A DNA stretch of 6,109 nucleotides from an uncultured Clostridia bacterium. Its GTDB lineage: Bacteria > Bacillota > Clostridia > Oscillospirales > Oscillospiraceae. This document shows, piece after piece, positions 5,799 to 6,109 of this stretch (the stretch's first letter is position 1; every line of letters begins with the position of its first letter). The stretch spans positions 1-6,109 of the forward strand of contig CALJDB010000039.1 in assembly GCA_938023775.1 (NCBI GenBank). The letters are read 5' to 3'. The notes under the pieces are model-generated. The model did not search any database. It worked only from the letters and a program-made list of their open reading frames with translations, and was not told the DNA's origin. The translations under genes and the position numbers were made by a program.

Positions 5799-6109
5799 AT
5801 GGAAAAAGCATTTGCGTGGAGCTCGCTGCCCGGCGCGCTGCTGAAAAGGTGGCCGCGGGATGATGCGGGGGAGTATGCCGCGCCGAAATTCCTGACCCAC
5901 TGCCTCAGCGTGGATATGGAGGACAAGATCCTTGTGAACATGCTGGAGGCTTACGGCATCCCCGCGCTCATCATCCATCCGGGGGACGGCGATTTCGGCA
6001 AGGTCCTGCTCGGAATGAGCGGAACGGGCAGCAGCATTCTGGTCCCGGAGCCGCTTTATGAGGACGCGAAAGCACTGATGGAGGCAGAGAGCGATGACGA
6101 ATTGGAGAG
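5799..6109 (+). CDS. DUF2007-like small protein, 3'-truncated by window edge
   Basis: An ATG at 5799 opens a frame with no stop to the end of the window (103 full codons). The central part, residues about 35-94, reads like the DUF2007 'putative signal transducing protein' fold: a helix ILVNMLEAYGIPALI, a short loop region, then a strand ILVPEPLYEDAKALM where a V-P-x-x-x-x-x-A motif is usual. DUF2007 domains are small ferredoxin-like units with no established biochemical role. About 35 residues rich in Trp, Arg and Pro precede the domain. An AGAGAGGA site (5777-5784) lies 14 bases upstream, rather far, and the spacing from rlmH is 27 bases with no terminator, so it is probably the last visible gene of the murA transcript. 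No membrane segment is seen. The family call is tentative; the gene itself is well supported by an open frame with matching codon use. Confidence 0.7.
   Translation, partial: MEKAFAWSSLPGALLKRWPRDDAGEYAAPKFLTHCLSVDMEDKILVNMLEAYGIPALIIHPGDGDFGKVLLGMSGTGSSILVPEPLYEDAKALMEAESDDELE

Noticed and set aside
5235..5978. Minus-strand open frame of 247 codons across rlmH and the next gene
   Set aside because: It spans three well-supported plus-strand genes and has the low-complexity composition of an antisense GC-rich frame.

Overview
The window is a piece of a high-GC (well above 60% by eye) Firmicutes chromosome. It most resembles the Clostridia of the Oscillospiraceae/Ruminococcaceae type. This rests on the WalK/YycH/YycI gene order, which is confined to Firmicutes, on Gram-positive-type GGGAGG ribosome binding sites, on TTG and GTG starts, and on a MurA of the Firmicutes MurZ/MurAB kind. 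The exact genus cannot be read from the sequence. All genes lie on the plus strand and coding density is very high.

Layout. Positions 1-966 hold the 3' part of a WalK-like sensor histidine kinase (last membrane helix, HAMP, HisKA, HATPase). It overlaps a YycH-like single-pass membrane protein (959-2236), which overlaps a YycI-like single-pass membrane protein (2233-3054). A 163-bp AT-richer gap (3055-3217) follows. It carries a near-consensus extended -10 promoter, an 8-bp direct repeat bracketing its -10 hexamer, and a small GC hairpin in the predicted leader. Next come murA (3218-4516, TTG start), the metallo-beta-lactamase-fold gene walJ/yycJ (4513-5301) and rlmH (5289-5771, GTG start), each overlapping the one before. 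The last gene, cut by the window edge (5799 onward), encodes a small protein resembling the DUF2007 'putative signal transducing protein' family.

How the genes work together. WalK, YycH and YycI form the membrane sensing module of the essential WalRK cell-wall homeostasis system. The response regulator is expected just upstream, outside the window. MurA catalyses the first committed step of peptidoglycan precursor synthesis, so a synthesis enzyme sits directly behind a cell-wall control module. WalJ and RlmH are classical distal members of the wal neighbourhood in Bacilli. The serine protease gene htrA/yycK, which lies between walJ and rlmH in Bacillus subtilis, is absent here, and murA occupies a position it does not have in that species.

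I see no mobile element, CRISPR array, RNA gene or clearly novel system. This is mostly a conserved housekeeping region. The points most worth checking are the PAS-less WalK-like kinase, the placement and promoter of murA, the repeat around its -10 box, and the poorly conserved YycH/YycI proteins.
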